Source: Symbiobacteriaceae bacterium
GTDB lineage: Bacteria > Bacillota > JAAYKD01 > WRDA01
Direction of reading: 5' to 3'
DNA: 5,637 nt
NCBI GenBank assembly: GCA_009783675.1
Contig: WRDA01000107.1
Location: 1 to 5,637, forward strand
Shown here: positions 1 through 5,637 of the stretch, piece after piece
How the letters are laid out: every line of letters begins with the position of its first letter
Numbering within the stretch: position 1 is the stretch's first letter
Position numbers and translations under genes: made by a program
The notes under the pieces: generated by a model
What the model saw: only the letters and a program-made list of their open reading frames with translations
Database searches by the model: none
What the model was told of the DNA's origin: nothing

Positions 1-79
1 CTTCCAAATCCCTCATCAGAACCTCTTGGCGTATGGTGTTCTGCTCTTCGGTGGAGACACGCACATATCCAACCTTCAC
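1..79 (-). CDS. Serine recombinase (resolvase/invertase family), N-terminal fragment cut by the window edge
   Basis: Only the first 26 codons are inside the window, and the gene continues beyond base 1. The residues read MKVGYVRVSTEEQN followed by TIRQEVLMRDLE. This is the hallmark start of the resolvase/invertase catalytic domain: a short beta strand leading to Y-x-R-V-S, where the serine (residue 9) is the nucleophile that attaches to DNA, then a TEEQN-type turn and a helix beginning RQE. Family members catalyse site-specific DNA inversion, resolution or integration. Which one applies here cannot be told from 26 residues. The GTG at 79-77 is chosen because an AGGGGAG motif lies 7 bases upstream; the alternative TTG at 82-80 would leave only 4 bases. 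The gene follows a terminator hairpin at 197-234, so it is probably transcribed separately from the upstream remnants. Confidence 0.85.
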   Translation of the reverse strand, partial: MKVGYVRVSTEEQNTIRQEVLMRDLE

Positions 80-86
80 CAAATCA

Positions 87-93
87 CTCCCCT
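87..93 (-). promoter_or_regulatory. Ribosome binding site of the serine recombinase
   Basis: On the minus strand this reads AGGGGAG, a strong Shine-Dalgarno match. It is 7 bases before GTG (79-77) and 4 bases before TTG (82-80), which favours the GTG start. No convincing -10/-35 pair was found between here and the terminator hairpin. Confidence 0.6.
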
Positions 94-161
94 ATCGCTG
101 TATCAATACTCCTCATGGGTAAAGTTACACACCTGCAGCTAATATCCTTCATTTGGGTGGT

Positions 162-177
162 CACTTCGTGTGAAGTG
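162..177. repeat. Short inverted repeat upstream of the recombinase
   Basis: CACTTC and GAAGTG form a perfect 6-bp inverted repeat around the 4-base loop GTGT. It lies about 85 bases upstream of the recombinase start, between that gene and the terminator hairpin. Serine recombinases often bind and act at inverted-repeat sites close to their own gene, so this could be an operator or part of a recombination site. It is short enough to be chance. Confidence 0.3.
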
Positions 178-196
178 TTTCATTATGCGATAAACA

Positions 197-234
197 ACCC
201 CTATGGAGTAGGTTTCCACCTGCTCCATAGGGGT
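197..234 (-). terminator. Intrinsic (rho-independent) terminator hairpin
   Basis: The arms at 197-213 and 218-234 pair over 17 positions (CCCCTATGGAG against CTCCATAGGGG in the core) with a single G-T wobble and a 4-base loop. Read on the minus strand, the stem is followed at once by TTGTTTATCG, a T-rich tract suited to release. The plus-strand side is followed by a purine-rich tract, so the minus direction is favoured. It would end transcription coming from the remnants and toxin module at higher coordinates. No intact gene immediately precedes it, so it may be left over from a gene now lost. Confidence 0.7.
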
Positions 235-479
235 GAAGGCTAGAGAGAGAATCATCAAGCGTTGCAGGCTTTGTCAGCAAGTCTATCGATACCTTAGTTG
301 AATAATGAAGTAGCGGTTTGAGCTGGATCCATTTATTCCAGTGATGTTTGTTTTCTGCAAATGCAACCGAGATCGAACGAAGATTGGTGAAGCTTCTGCG
401 ATGGGAATATATTGGCAGGTGGCTATTATAGACAAGCCACATAACAGCAATTCGGAGCACAGGCCAAAGATACCGTTTG
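235..479. other. Unassigned stretch, nothing recognised
   Basis: No recognisable coding sequence was found on either strand between the end of the remnant at 480 and the terminator hairpin. One minus-strand frame stays open for about 130 codons (556-161). Its translation resembles no family I know, it overlaps the preceding remnant in another frame, and it reads straight through the terminator hairpin. I therefore treat it as open by chance or as heavily decayed DNA. Confidence 0.4.
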
Positions 480-722
480 TTACTTAAGTAGAATACTGGA
501 AACACGCTCCCACATATAATCCTCGTCACAGAAATATGACCCATTTGAGTACGCAAGCTTGATAAGAGTTCCCGGCTTCGACTGTGCTGTAAAAAACAAG
601 TAGTCTTTCCCGACTACCATTTCGTGTGGCACCCAAAATATATATTCTTTTGGCCACTCCCCCTTAAGGGTATCCAAGACGTGTACTTTGCCTTCTGCCA
701 GATACTTGGTACCTAAATTCCC
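480..722 (-). pseudogene. C-terminal remnant of an unidentified protein
   Basis: An open stretch of 80 codons follows an in-frame TGA at 725-723 and ends with TAA at 482-480. The only start codon near its beginning is a TTG at 677 with no ribosome binding site. The translation is protein-like: TKYLAEGKVHVLDTLKGEW, then PKEYIFWVPHEMVVGKDYLF, then a segment ending NGSYFCDEDYMWERVSS. The pattern G-K-V-x-x-V-L-x-x-L-K-G-x-x-P-K-E-Y, followed by a V-G-K-x-Y-L-x-F strand and an NGxY strand, is one I associate with small beta-rich, often exported, hypothetical proteins of Gram-positive bacteria. That is a recollection of pattern, not a database match. The N-terminal half is missing, and the remnant begins just after the transposase remnant, so an insertion or deletion at that junction may have removed it. 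Confidence 0.45.
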
Positions 723-775
723 TCAATCTATATAACCTAGGTTCGAAGATCCTATAATCCGAATACTCGCTTTGA

Positions 776-1114
776 CTACTCAACGGAAACTCCCTTAGGT
801 TTTCTGCCTCGTATCTTGCGCTGCACAGGTCTGAGCGTCGACGGATCCGGTTCCGGCATCTCAAACGCGGAAAGTATGATGGACTGTTCCTTGGTTATGG
901 GACGTAGCACCGTTTTTCCATCTATCCTGGCTGTCTTCAGTTTGTCCATGGTGAGGAGCAGCTTATCGAAAGCCATTAATTTAAATAGGTTCTGAGCAAT
1001 CATCGTGTTTTGGATCGCAGATGAGATAATCAGGGCAATGAATGCATCTTTCCCATTTGCCCTGCTGTAAACGGTCAAGTAAAATACAGCCCATTGGTGT
1101 ATTTTATTATACCG
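776..1114 (-). pseudogene. C-terminal fragment of a DDE transposase (IS1634/IS4-like)
   Basis: The frame is open from an in-frame TAG at 1117-1115 to the stop TAG at 778-776, about 112 codons. The only early start is a TTG at 1078 with no ribosome binding site, so this is a fragment and not a small gene. It opens with VYSRANGKDAFIALIISSAI, matching the GKxFxxFIALI helix near the end of IS1634-type transposases. The next segments are DKLLLTMDKLKTARIDGKT and ITKEQSIILSAF, as in the usual tail where a 'LdklK...dGk' strand precedes a 'lTkeQkeIL' helix. It ends in a basic RKIRGRKPKG tail. The catalytic DDE residues would lie upstream and are absent, so it cannot be active. Terminal inverted repeats were not found. 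Family assignment is by motif memory; transposase origin is fairly safe, the exact IS family less so. Confidence 0.6.
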
Positions 1115-1323
1115 CTAACACCTGCTTACGAACCTCAATATAATACTCGTCGGCGCCCAGATCGCTCCCCCGTGTTACCTTGACACCTCGTTATCATTCG
1201 TTTCACGGTTAAAGTCGGGGTTTGTGCCGTGATTTATTAGCCCGTGTATGAACACCTTTGCTTGTCAAAAGCGATATTCGTGATTTTGAAGTTGTAATCA
1301 ACCCCTGGTACAAAAGATTGGAT
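1107..1323 (-). pseudogene. Frame-disrupted coding remnant downstream of the propeller paralogue
   Basis: Three short open stretches on the minus strand follow one another with slight overlap, each in a different frame, and each reads like ordinary protein. The first (1323-1237) contains VPGVDYNFKITNIAFDK. The second (1264-1175) contains KVFIHGLINHGTNPDFN followed by RETNDNE. The third (1193-1107) contains GVKVTRGSDLGADEYYIEVR followed by KQVLAV and a stop. Two frameshifts would join them into one polypeptide of about 70 residues. I do not recognise the family. The first stretch lies directly after the stop of the 406-residue gene and in its frame, but it does not resemble the C-terminal domain of the 597-residue paralogue. 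It is therefore more likely debris of another gene, perhaps a displaced toxin or immunity cassette, than that gene's lost end. No start codon or ribosome binding site supports it. Confidence 0.3.
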
Positions 1324-2544
1324 TCAACTTCTAGCTTTTGCAGGATCCTGCAACCACAGTCTGTACGCTGTAATATAAGTATACGCATCGGGGGTAAATT
1401 TGCTTGAACGGATCCGTTTTTCGTTCGCGGTCATTATATAAAGAATATCCCCTGATCTAATTATATCCTCCACAAAATACTGCACTGTGATCCTCGTCCC
1501 GTGCTCGCTGATATAGTCCCATAGATAAATATCGGTTTCATCCCGGTTAATCTTTGCATAAGCGATGTAGCGATCATCCAGCCATATGCATTCATGATCC
1601 GAAAACCCGGGAGTAGGCCTTACTGTACAGCTGCCATCATGCCTTTTCACAATGCAGTACTGAGCAGCATTGGCGACGCAGAAGGAATCATTGGCATAGA
1701 CGATTAAGGCATCTCGTAGTATGTCGCCAGGCAGTGCTATCTGCCACCTCTTGTTGAAGTCCAAACTATAAAGATACAGTTCGTTACCTTCCGCACTGAT
1801 GAAAGACGACTCATCCTGCTGGCGCATCTTTCTGCTAAGGTGTTTATTTCCTTTAAGGTAGTGTTGCATCACGGGAGTACCATCAGTAGCCAGCACCAGA
1901 ACTCCTCTCTTCAACCATACGGCGACTCTTCCGTCGGGAAGCACACGGAGCACATTGCTTTGATCGTCCAGTAACTGCTCAGACCATGCGCTTACCCACA
2001 CCACTTCCCCTTCTGGAGACAGGCAAAATACGGAGAAGGAATCGATGGTCTTTGTTCGATAGTCATGATAAATGGATGCTTTGAATACGAAGAAGCAGTT
2101 GCCGGATTTATCCATGGTAAAGCTGTATGCTTTACAGTCGAAATAGTTTTCGTCTACAAATTGGTTCATTGAGATAACATACTTTTCCTTCCAGGGCATT
2201 AAAGTTGAACAATAAAGAGTAAGATCATTCCTCTGACCAAATCGCAGACTGTGTGAGCGCCTGGTGATGAAAAATAGCTCACTATTAGGCGCGAGCCATA
2301 AATTATCGATATAGCTGTCCTCGGTTATGAACATGATTTCACTGTTTCCATACTGATTAGTCCATAGGATAAAACCTTCTCTGCGATCTTCAGGGAACCC
2401 CGCGTGGTTCAGGCCAATGTATACAGTTCCGTACGGGGTTTTTTGCATAACCAAGTTGTCAAGTGGTACACTTGCCGATCTTATCGGATATGTCTGCTTC
2501 CATACATTCTCTGCAGATAACACTAAGTTTTCTGTCATCTTCAT
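1324..2544 (-). CDS. Propeller-like hypothetical protein, 406 aa; shorter paralogue of the upstream gene, possible immunity protein
   Basis: It aligns end to end, gapless at the start, with residues 1-390 or so of the 597-residue upstream gene. Shared landmarks include GFPED (49-53), the WLAPNxELxF strand, DxSGNCxF, LSPEGxVVW, GVLVLAxDGTPVMxHYLKG, EGNELYxYxxDF, DDIIRxGDxLY or its equivalent, and YTYxTAYRL near the end. These are repeated blade-like units of about 35-50 residues (turn, G-x-x-Y/F strand, then a W-ending strand), suggesting a cytoplasmic beta-propeller of about seven blades. There is no signal peptide or membrane segment. It stops just after the last blade with a short WLQDPAKARS tail, so it lacks the acidic linker and C-terminal domain of its neighbour. 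It starts 35 bp after that gene and is probably co-transcribed. ATG 2544 keeps register with the paralogue, but GAGGG at 2550-2546 is better spaced for ATG 2538. Function is unknown; an immunity or accessory role is inferred from position. Confidence 0.85.
   Translation of the reverse strand: MKMTENLVLSAENVWKQTYPIRSASVPLDNLVMQKTPYGTVYIGLNHAGFPEDRREGFILWTNQYGNSEIMFITEDSYIDNLWLAPNSELFFITRRSHSLRFGQRNDLTLYCSTLMPWKEKYVISMNQFVDENYFDCKAYSFTMDKSGNCFFVFKASIYHDYRTKTIDSFSVFCLSPEGEVVWVSAWSEQLLDDQSNVLRVLPDGRVAVWLKRGVLVLATDGTPVMQHYLKGNKHLSRKMRQQDESSFISAEGNELYLYSLDFNKRWQIALPGDILRDALIVYANDSFCVANAAQYCIVKRHDGSCTVRPTPGFSDHECIWLDDRYIAYAKINRDETDIYLWDYISEHGTRITVQYFVEDIIRSGDILYIMTANEKRIRSSKFTPDAYTYITAYRLWLQDPAKARS
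1848..1905 (-). repeat. Segment of high nucleotide identity shared by the two propeller genes (copy 1)
   Basis: This 58-base stretch matches 3701-3758 at 52 of 58 positions without gaps (counted by hand). Both encode the GVLVLAxDGTPVMxHYLKG segment. It is the most conserved nucleotide stretch noticed between the tandem paralogues and marks them as products of duplication. It could also serve as a recombination point between the two genes. Confidence 0.75.
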
Positions 2545-2545
2545 T

Positions 2546-2550
2546 CCCTC
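2546..2550 (-). promoter_or_regulatory. Ribosome binding site that bears on the start of the 406-aa gene
   Basis: On the minus strand this reads GAGGG. It lies 1 base before ATG 2544-2542, too close for normal use, but 7 bases before the in-frame ATG 2538-2536. Translation may therefore begin at the third codon of the longer reading, giving 404 residues. Confidence 0.5.
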
Positions 2551-2579
2551 GTTTATAATGAGATACAGCCTGCGCCATG

Positions 2580-4373
2580 CTATGGCTTGTCCTTGCTAAA
2601 GAAGGTGAAGATGCCCTGCTCCTTTGTGCCCTGGATGTCCTCATACCTCAGAAAGCAATCTATGTGTAACTGTTTACTGATTGTTTTTGCTATTTCCTCA
2701 ACATCATCGAAGTCAAATGCCTTAGCCAGATCTTCTATCGCTGCATCCAGTGCTAAAGAGTCTACTAACACCTGCAGTTTCTCCTTGCTTACGTAATCTT
2801 TTCCTACTTCCATATCGAATCTGTGGCTGATTTCCACCTTCAGCACCCCATCTGCCCACAATGAAAGGGAGAAGAACTGTTCTTCAAAACGGGAAATGGT
2901 AAGGACATGTGTAGCTAAGGCTTTAGATATAACAGTTGCATAGTTATCAACCGAAACTGGTCCGATATCCTCTACCAGGATGGAAGACCACACCTCACTT
3001 AACACACCTACAGCATAGTTACCTGGGGATACTGAGTTTGACCTCTGTATTTTCTCTGCCAGATCCAAGGAGTTAAGGTTTCCATCGCTGCGCAACAAAA
3101 GTATGCCAAGTTTTTCCGGCATGTACCATCTCTGCTGCCCTGTTTCATCATCGCCGTCTAAGGAGTATATATCCTCATCTACTGTTTCCTGCAGCCCAGG
3201 TTCATATTCATGCAGGCGGTAAGCCGTGACATAAGTGTAGTAATCAGGGTTAAAACGAGTTTTTCGTGTCGTCTTATCGCTCCATGCTAGTACATATAGA
3301 GTATCACCTACACGAATTATGTCATCCACACAGTTCTCTGTAATAATCTTTACGAGCGCTCTCCCTTGATGGTCGATAATGGTTAGCAGAGTTGTGTTTT
3401 TGCCATAATCTATTTCAGCTAACACTATAAACAACTCGTCCAACCATTCCCTATCATGGCGTGGCGAGATGATCTTTTCCACACATCCATCGTTACTTCT
3501 GATAACACTAGAGCAATCGTTGAAATGAAGGATATAGAAGTTCCCGTCTAAATAACCTACAGGTGCCTGTCCTATATCTATTTCCAATGTAGCATGCCAT
3601 CTCAAGGAAAAATCCGTGTTATAAGCATACAGTTCATTACCTTCAGTGCAGATGAACGTAGAGTCATCCTGCAGACGTAACGCTCTGCTTGCATGTTCTT
3701 TTCCTTTAAGGTAGTGATGCATCACAGGAGTGCCATCAGGAGCTAACACCAGAACTCCCACACTTAGCCAGACGACTATTCGTCCATCTGACAGTATGCG
3801 AAGTACATGGTCCTTGTGATCCAGAGGTTTAGTAAACCACTCACTCTGCCATACTACTGCCCCCTCGGGAGACAGGCTAATCACAGAAAAACCATTATGG
3901 ATGGATGCTCTTAATGCGAATAAACAGTTACCAGAGCTGTCCATGGCAAAGTCTCTTACATCACAACCAGTATCATGCACATCAGTAAAACAAGATAGTG
4001 GGGTAGCATACTTTTCCTGCCAGTGTGGCGTGAAACAGTGAAGTGTGGGTTCTTTTTTACTACCATGTAAATGTAGGTGCCGAAGTTGTTCTGTAACAAA
4101 GTAGAGTTCTCCATTAGGTGCGAGCCAGAACTTACCGATGTTGGTTCCCTCTGAAGTATATATGATCTCACTGATGCCATCGGGCGTGACATGAATGATA
4201 TATCCCTCGGTGAGATCTTCAGGAAATCCCACATGGTTCGCATGAAAGTAAATGTCTCCTGTATCATTCATTTGAAAGCTTCGCTCTCTACCAGGGTGAC
4301 ATATCGATGTAACGCGATATGCGTGAGACCACAGTTTCTCTGCGGATAGCCTTATAGTAGTTAGCTTACTCAT
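2580..4373 (-). CDS. Propeller-like protein with a distinct C-terminal domain, 597 aa; candidate immunity protein of the RHS toxin
   Basis: ATG at 4373 lies 26 bp after the RHS stop, with only a weak purine-rich GAAGAG just before it, suggesting co-transcription with the toxin. Residues 37-390 hold about seven blade-like repeats: DIYFHANHVGFPED (40-53), WLAPNGELYFV (83-93), DSSGNCLFAL (145-154), LSPEGAVVWQSEW (167-179), SDGRIVVWL (195-203), EGNELYAYNTDFSLRW (244-259), and RVGDTLYVLAW (354-364). This suggests a beta-propeller. An acidic linker follows at about 396-415 (DEDIYSLDGDDETGQQ). Residues 416-597 form a separate alpha/beta domain that begins EKLGILLLRSDGNLNSLD, has a strand pair around FFSLSLWADGVLKVEIS (500-516) and then acidic helices (ALDAAIEDLAKAFDFDDVEE). 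No signal peptide or membrane segment is seen, so it should be cytoplasmic. In RHS loci the gene right after the toxin tip is usually the cognate immunity gene, typically 100-200 aa. The C-terminal domain alone has that size and may be the inhibitor. No known immunity family was recognised. Confidence 0.85.
   Translation of the reverse strand: MSKLTTIRLSAEKLWSHAYRVTSICHPGRERSFQMNDTGDIYFHANHVGFPEDLTEGYIIHVTPDGISEIIYTSEGTNIGKFWLAPNGELYFVTEQLRHLHLHGSKKEPTLHCFTPHWQEKYATPLSCFTDVHDTGCDVRDFAMDSSGNCLFALRASIHNGFSVISLSPEGAVVWQSEWFTKPLDHKDHVLRILSDGRIVVWLSVGVLVLAPDGTPVMHHYLKGKEHASRALRLQDDSTFICTEGNELYAYNTDFSLRWHATLEIDIGQAPVGYLDGNFYILHFNDCSSVIRSNDGCVEKIISPRHDREWLDELFIVLAEIDYGKNTTLLTIIDHQGRALVKIITENCVDDIIRVGDTLYVLAWSDKTTRKTRFNPDYYTYVTAYRLHEYEPGLQETVDEDIYSLDGDDETGQQRWYMPEKLGILLLRSDGNLNSLDLAEKIQRSNSVSPGNYAVGVLSEVWSSILVEDIGPVSVDNYATVISKALATHVLTISRFEEQFFSLSLWADGVLKVEISHRFDMEVGKDYVSKEKLQVLVDSLALDAAIEDLAKAFDFDDVEEIAKTISKQLHIDCFLRYEDIQGTKEQGIFTFFSKDKP
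3701..3758 (-). repeat. Segment of high nucleotide identity shared by the two propeller genes (copy 2)
   Basis: Partner of 1848-1905 (52 of 58 identical), in the same orientation and 1853 bases away. Several differences fall at synonymous positions, suggesting purifying selection on the encoded strand-turn-strand rather than very recent duplication. Confidence 0.75.
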
Positions 4374-4399
4374 TGCTCTTCAACACAGTATCTGTCAGG

Positions 4400-5212
4400 T
4401 TAATAACCAAAGAGGGGAAAAGCACCTCCGGATGCTAACCAAAGAATAAAAGCTGCTCCTGCTATAACAGGCCCAAGGAACTGTGGGCTAGGTAGGGGAG
4501 CAAGTGAAGGAAACTCCCAACCTCTCGGTTGTTCATTATGATTCCAATAAGCATCTGGTAGGTAGTCAAATACTCTAACCATATCTCTTGCCATTTCCGG
4601 GTTTTCAACGCGCCGCCACTCAGGAACTGGTTCGGGCTTGTATAGCTTTTCAAAGTAATACTGAACAAAACCAGGTGCATTGGAGACTATACCCATTCTG
4701 TATTCATGACCTAGTAATGTAAAAAGTGTGAATACCAGAGGATCTTTTCGATTCAAAGTAAGAGCAGAGCCGCGTATTGTAAGGGGATCGAAGACATACT
4801 TGTTAAGGCTATCCGTCATTCTACGTTTACTCTGAGCCAGTGGCTTTACCTCCCAGACCATTCCTTCACTGTAGATATCTATCTCGCCTCGTTTATCGGG
4901 GAAAAGACTGCTCAGCGGGTACTCCAGAAATACAACACTACCTCCTACTATATTGCTTGATATTTCCTTGGCAGCAAACACCTGAGCCATCTCGTGCATG
5001 GATAGATATGCAGCACTTGTAAGTTTGCTCGCTGAAAGATCCAATCCGTCGAGCTTTTCTGCCAGCCGCTCTGCAGTAATACCAAAAAGTTCATCCTTAC
5101 CAAGAATTCCACCTGGAAGATTAGCCGAGATAACTTCCACGAAGACCTGCTCACTCGGTATTCCCTCATATACATACCTTTGTTTAATGGTGTTAAGCAT
5201 ATCCCTTGGCAT
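4400..5212 (-). other. Variable toxin tip of the RHS protein (domain)
   Basis: This is the part of the RHS gene after the DPWGL codons. By hand count its G+C is about 45 % (bases 4441-5220), against about 52 % for the visible core (5221-5637). A sharp change of this kind at the core/tip border is usual where the tip was acquired separately from the conserved core. The candidate catalytic codons are D at 4879-4877, E at 4852-4850 and K at 4846-4844. Confidence 0.6.
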
Positions 5213-5637
5213 CAACCCCCAGGGATCCACCCACGTCACCGGGTTGTTGCCCACATAGGCATACCAGTTCAGTCCGCTCTTAATGGGATCTTTTGCCATG
5301 AAGTGACGGTTGTTTGCGTCGTAGAACCTGTACTGTGCGAAATACTTGTCCAGAATATAGTCGAAGGTATACCCGGTGTAGTCAGCCAGGATGTCTAAGC
5401 CCTTGTCGTTGTTATTCAGCTTGCTGGGGGATATCGCTGCTCCGAATAAGTCGTAATCAATAGCGGCAAACTGGTTGCCGTTGTCCTTGCTGTAGCGTAT
5501 GCTGGTGCCCATTACCCCCACATGGACATAGAGCTTGCGTTCCATGTTGCCCTGTCCATTGTTGCCTGGGTAGTGCTCGGTAATCTGCTCCAGCCTTAGG
5601 GTGCCGGCGTAGATGTGTCTCTGCACTGTCTCGTTTA
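4400..5637 (-). CDS. RHS repeat-associated core protein with C-terminal PD-(D/E)XK-like nuclease toxin, N-terminus beyond window
   Basis: The frame is open to the right edge, so the true start is outside; residues here are counted from the GTG at 5626. Residues 30-75 show the strand before the core with a YD-type turn (AAIDYDLFGAA). Residues 81-138 are the classic RHS core end: TGYTFDYILDKYFAQYRFYD, then FMAKDPIKSGLNWYAYVGNN, then PVTWVDPWGL. The DPxGL motif (134-138) is where RHS proteins cleave themselves to free the toxin inside the RHS cocoon. The 270-residue tip has RGEID-IYSEGMVWEVKP at 246-262: D250, E259 and K261 match the D...ExK metal-binding site of PD-(D/E)XK nucleases, with Q265 after it. 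Helical segments flank it, including SMHEMAQVFAAKEIS (209-223). It ends with a hydrophobic stretch (383-408, PVIAGAAFILWLASGGAF). RHS toxins typically act by contact-dependent delivery into neighbouring cells; a DNA-cleaving role is inferred from the motif alone. RHS identity is firm, nuclease assignment moderate. Confidence 0.92.
   Translation of the reverse strand, partial: NETVQRHIYAGTLRLEQITEHYPGNNGQGNMERKLYVHVGVMGTSIRYSKDNGNQFAAIDYDLFGAAISPSKLNNNDKGLDILADYTGYTFDYILDKYFAQYRFYDANNRHFMAKDPIKSGLNWYAYVGNNPVTWVDPWGLMPRDMLNTIKQRYVYEGIPSEQVFVEVISANLPGGILGKDELFGITAERLAEKLDGLDLSASKLTSAAYLSMHEMAQVFAAKEISSNIVGGSVVFLEYPLSSLFPDKRGEIDIYSEGMVWEVKPLAQSKRRMTDSLNKYVFDPLTIRGSALTLNRKDPLVFTLFTLLGHEYRMGIVSNAPGFVQYYFEKLYKPEPVPEWRRVENPEMARDMVRVFDYLPDAYWNHNEQPRGWEFPSLAPLPSPQFLGPVIAGAAFILWLASGGAFPLFGY

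Noticed and set aside
161..556. 131-codon open frame on the minus strand
   Set aside because: Its translation resembles no protein I know, it overlaps the better-supported remnant ending at 480 in another frame, it has no ribosome binding site that I can see, and it runs through the terminator hairpin.
664..864. 66-codon minus-strand frame
   Set aside because: It overlaps both the transposase remnant and the headless remnant in a different frame and gives an arginine-rich, low-quality translation. It is a shadow frame.
1080..1106. Inverted repeat TAAAATACA / TGTATTTTA with a 9-base loop
   Set aside because: The stem is almost all A/T and so weak, and no clear T-tract follows on the minus strand. 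It lies inside the transposase-remnant frame. It could be chance or a worn transposon feature, but cannot be supported as a terminator.
2417..2796. Plus-strand open frames opposite the junction of the two propeller genes
   Set aside because: They are antisense shadows of conserved coding sequence with unconvincing translations. A small antisense gene at the junction was considered but has no support.
3956..4267. 103-codon minus-strand frame inside the 597-residue gene
   Set aside because: It lies wholly within a gene with clear paralogue conservation, in another frame. The translation is methionine-rich and not family-like.
4840..5398. Plus-strand open frames opposite the RHS gene
   Set aside because: They are antisense to a well-supported coding region and their translations show no family features.
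1..5637. CRISPR array, tRNA, rRNA or riboswitch
   Set aside because: No regularly spaced repeats, cloverleaf-like segments or recognisable aptamer motifs were seen on reading both strands.

Overview
The window looks like the accessory 3' end of an rhs / polymorphic-toxin locus. It probably comes from a Gram-positive anaerobe of the Clostridia or Peptococcaceae type. That guess rests on the style of the RHS core, the transposase and the resolvase, and on roughly 45-50 % G+C; nothing in the window fixes the taxon. Every supported gene lies on the minus strand, so transcription runs from high to low coordinates.

Toxin-immunity module (5637 to 1324). The window opens inside an RHS/YD-repeat protein whose N-terminal part lies beyond the right edge. 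The last part of its conserved core ends in the DPxGL signature, where RHS proteins normally release their C-terminal toxin. About 270 unrelated residues follow. They carry a D-x8-E-x-K arrangement typical of PD-(D/E)XK nucleases and end in a hydrophobic tail. After 26 bp comes a 597-residue protein made of a repeat-rich beta-propeller-like N-terminus, an acidic linker and a separate C-terminal domain of about 180 residues. After another 35 bp comes a 406-residue paralogue that aligns with the propeller part only. Position and spacing suggest that one or both are immunity proteins for the nuclease tip, although such large propeller proteins are unusual for that job.

Degraded region (1323 to 80). 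Beyond the module the DNA is a patchwork of gene remnants: a protein-like stretch broken over three frames (1323-1107), the C-terminus of a DDE transposase (1114-776), and the C-terminus of an unidentified protein (722-480). A stretch with nothing recognisable follows, and then a strong intrinsic terminator hairpin at 197-234.

Left edge (79 to 1). The first 26 codons of a serine recombinase begin here, with a good ribosome binding site, and run out of the window. Transposase debris and a site-specific recombinase next to an RHS tip fit a locus where toxin cassettes are gained, displaced and decay.
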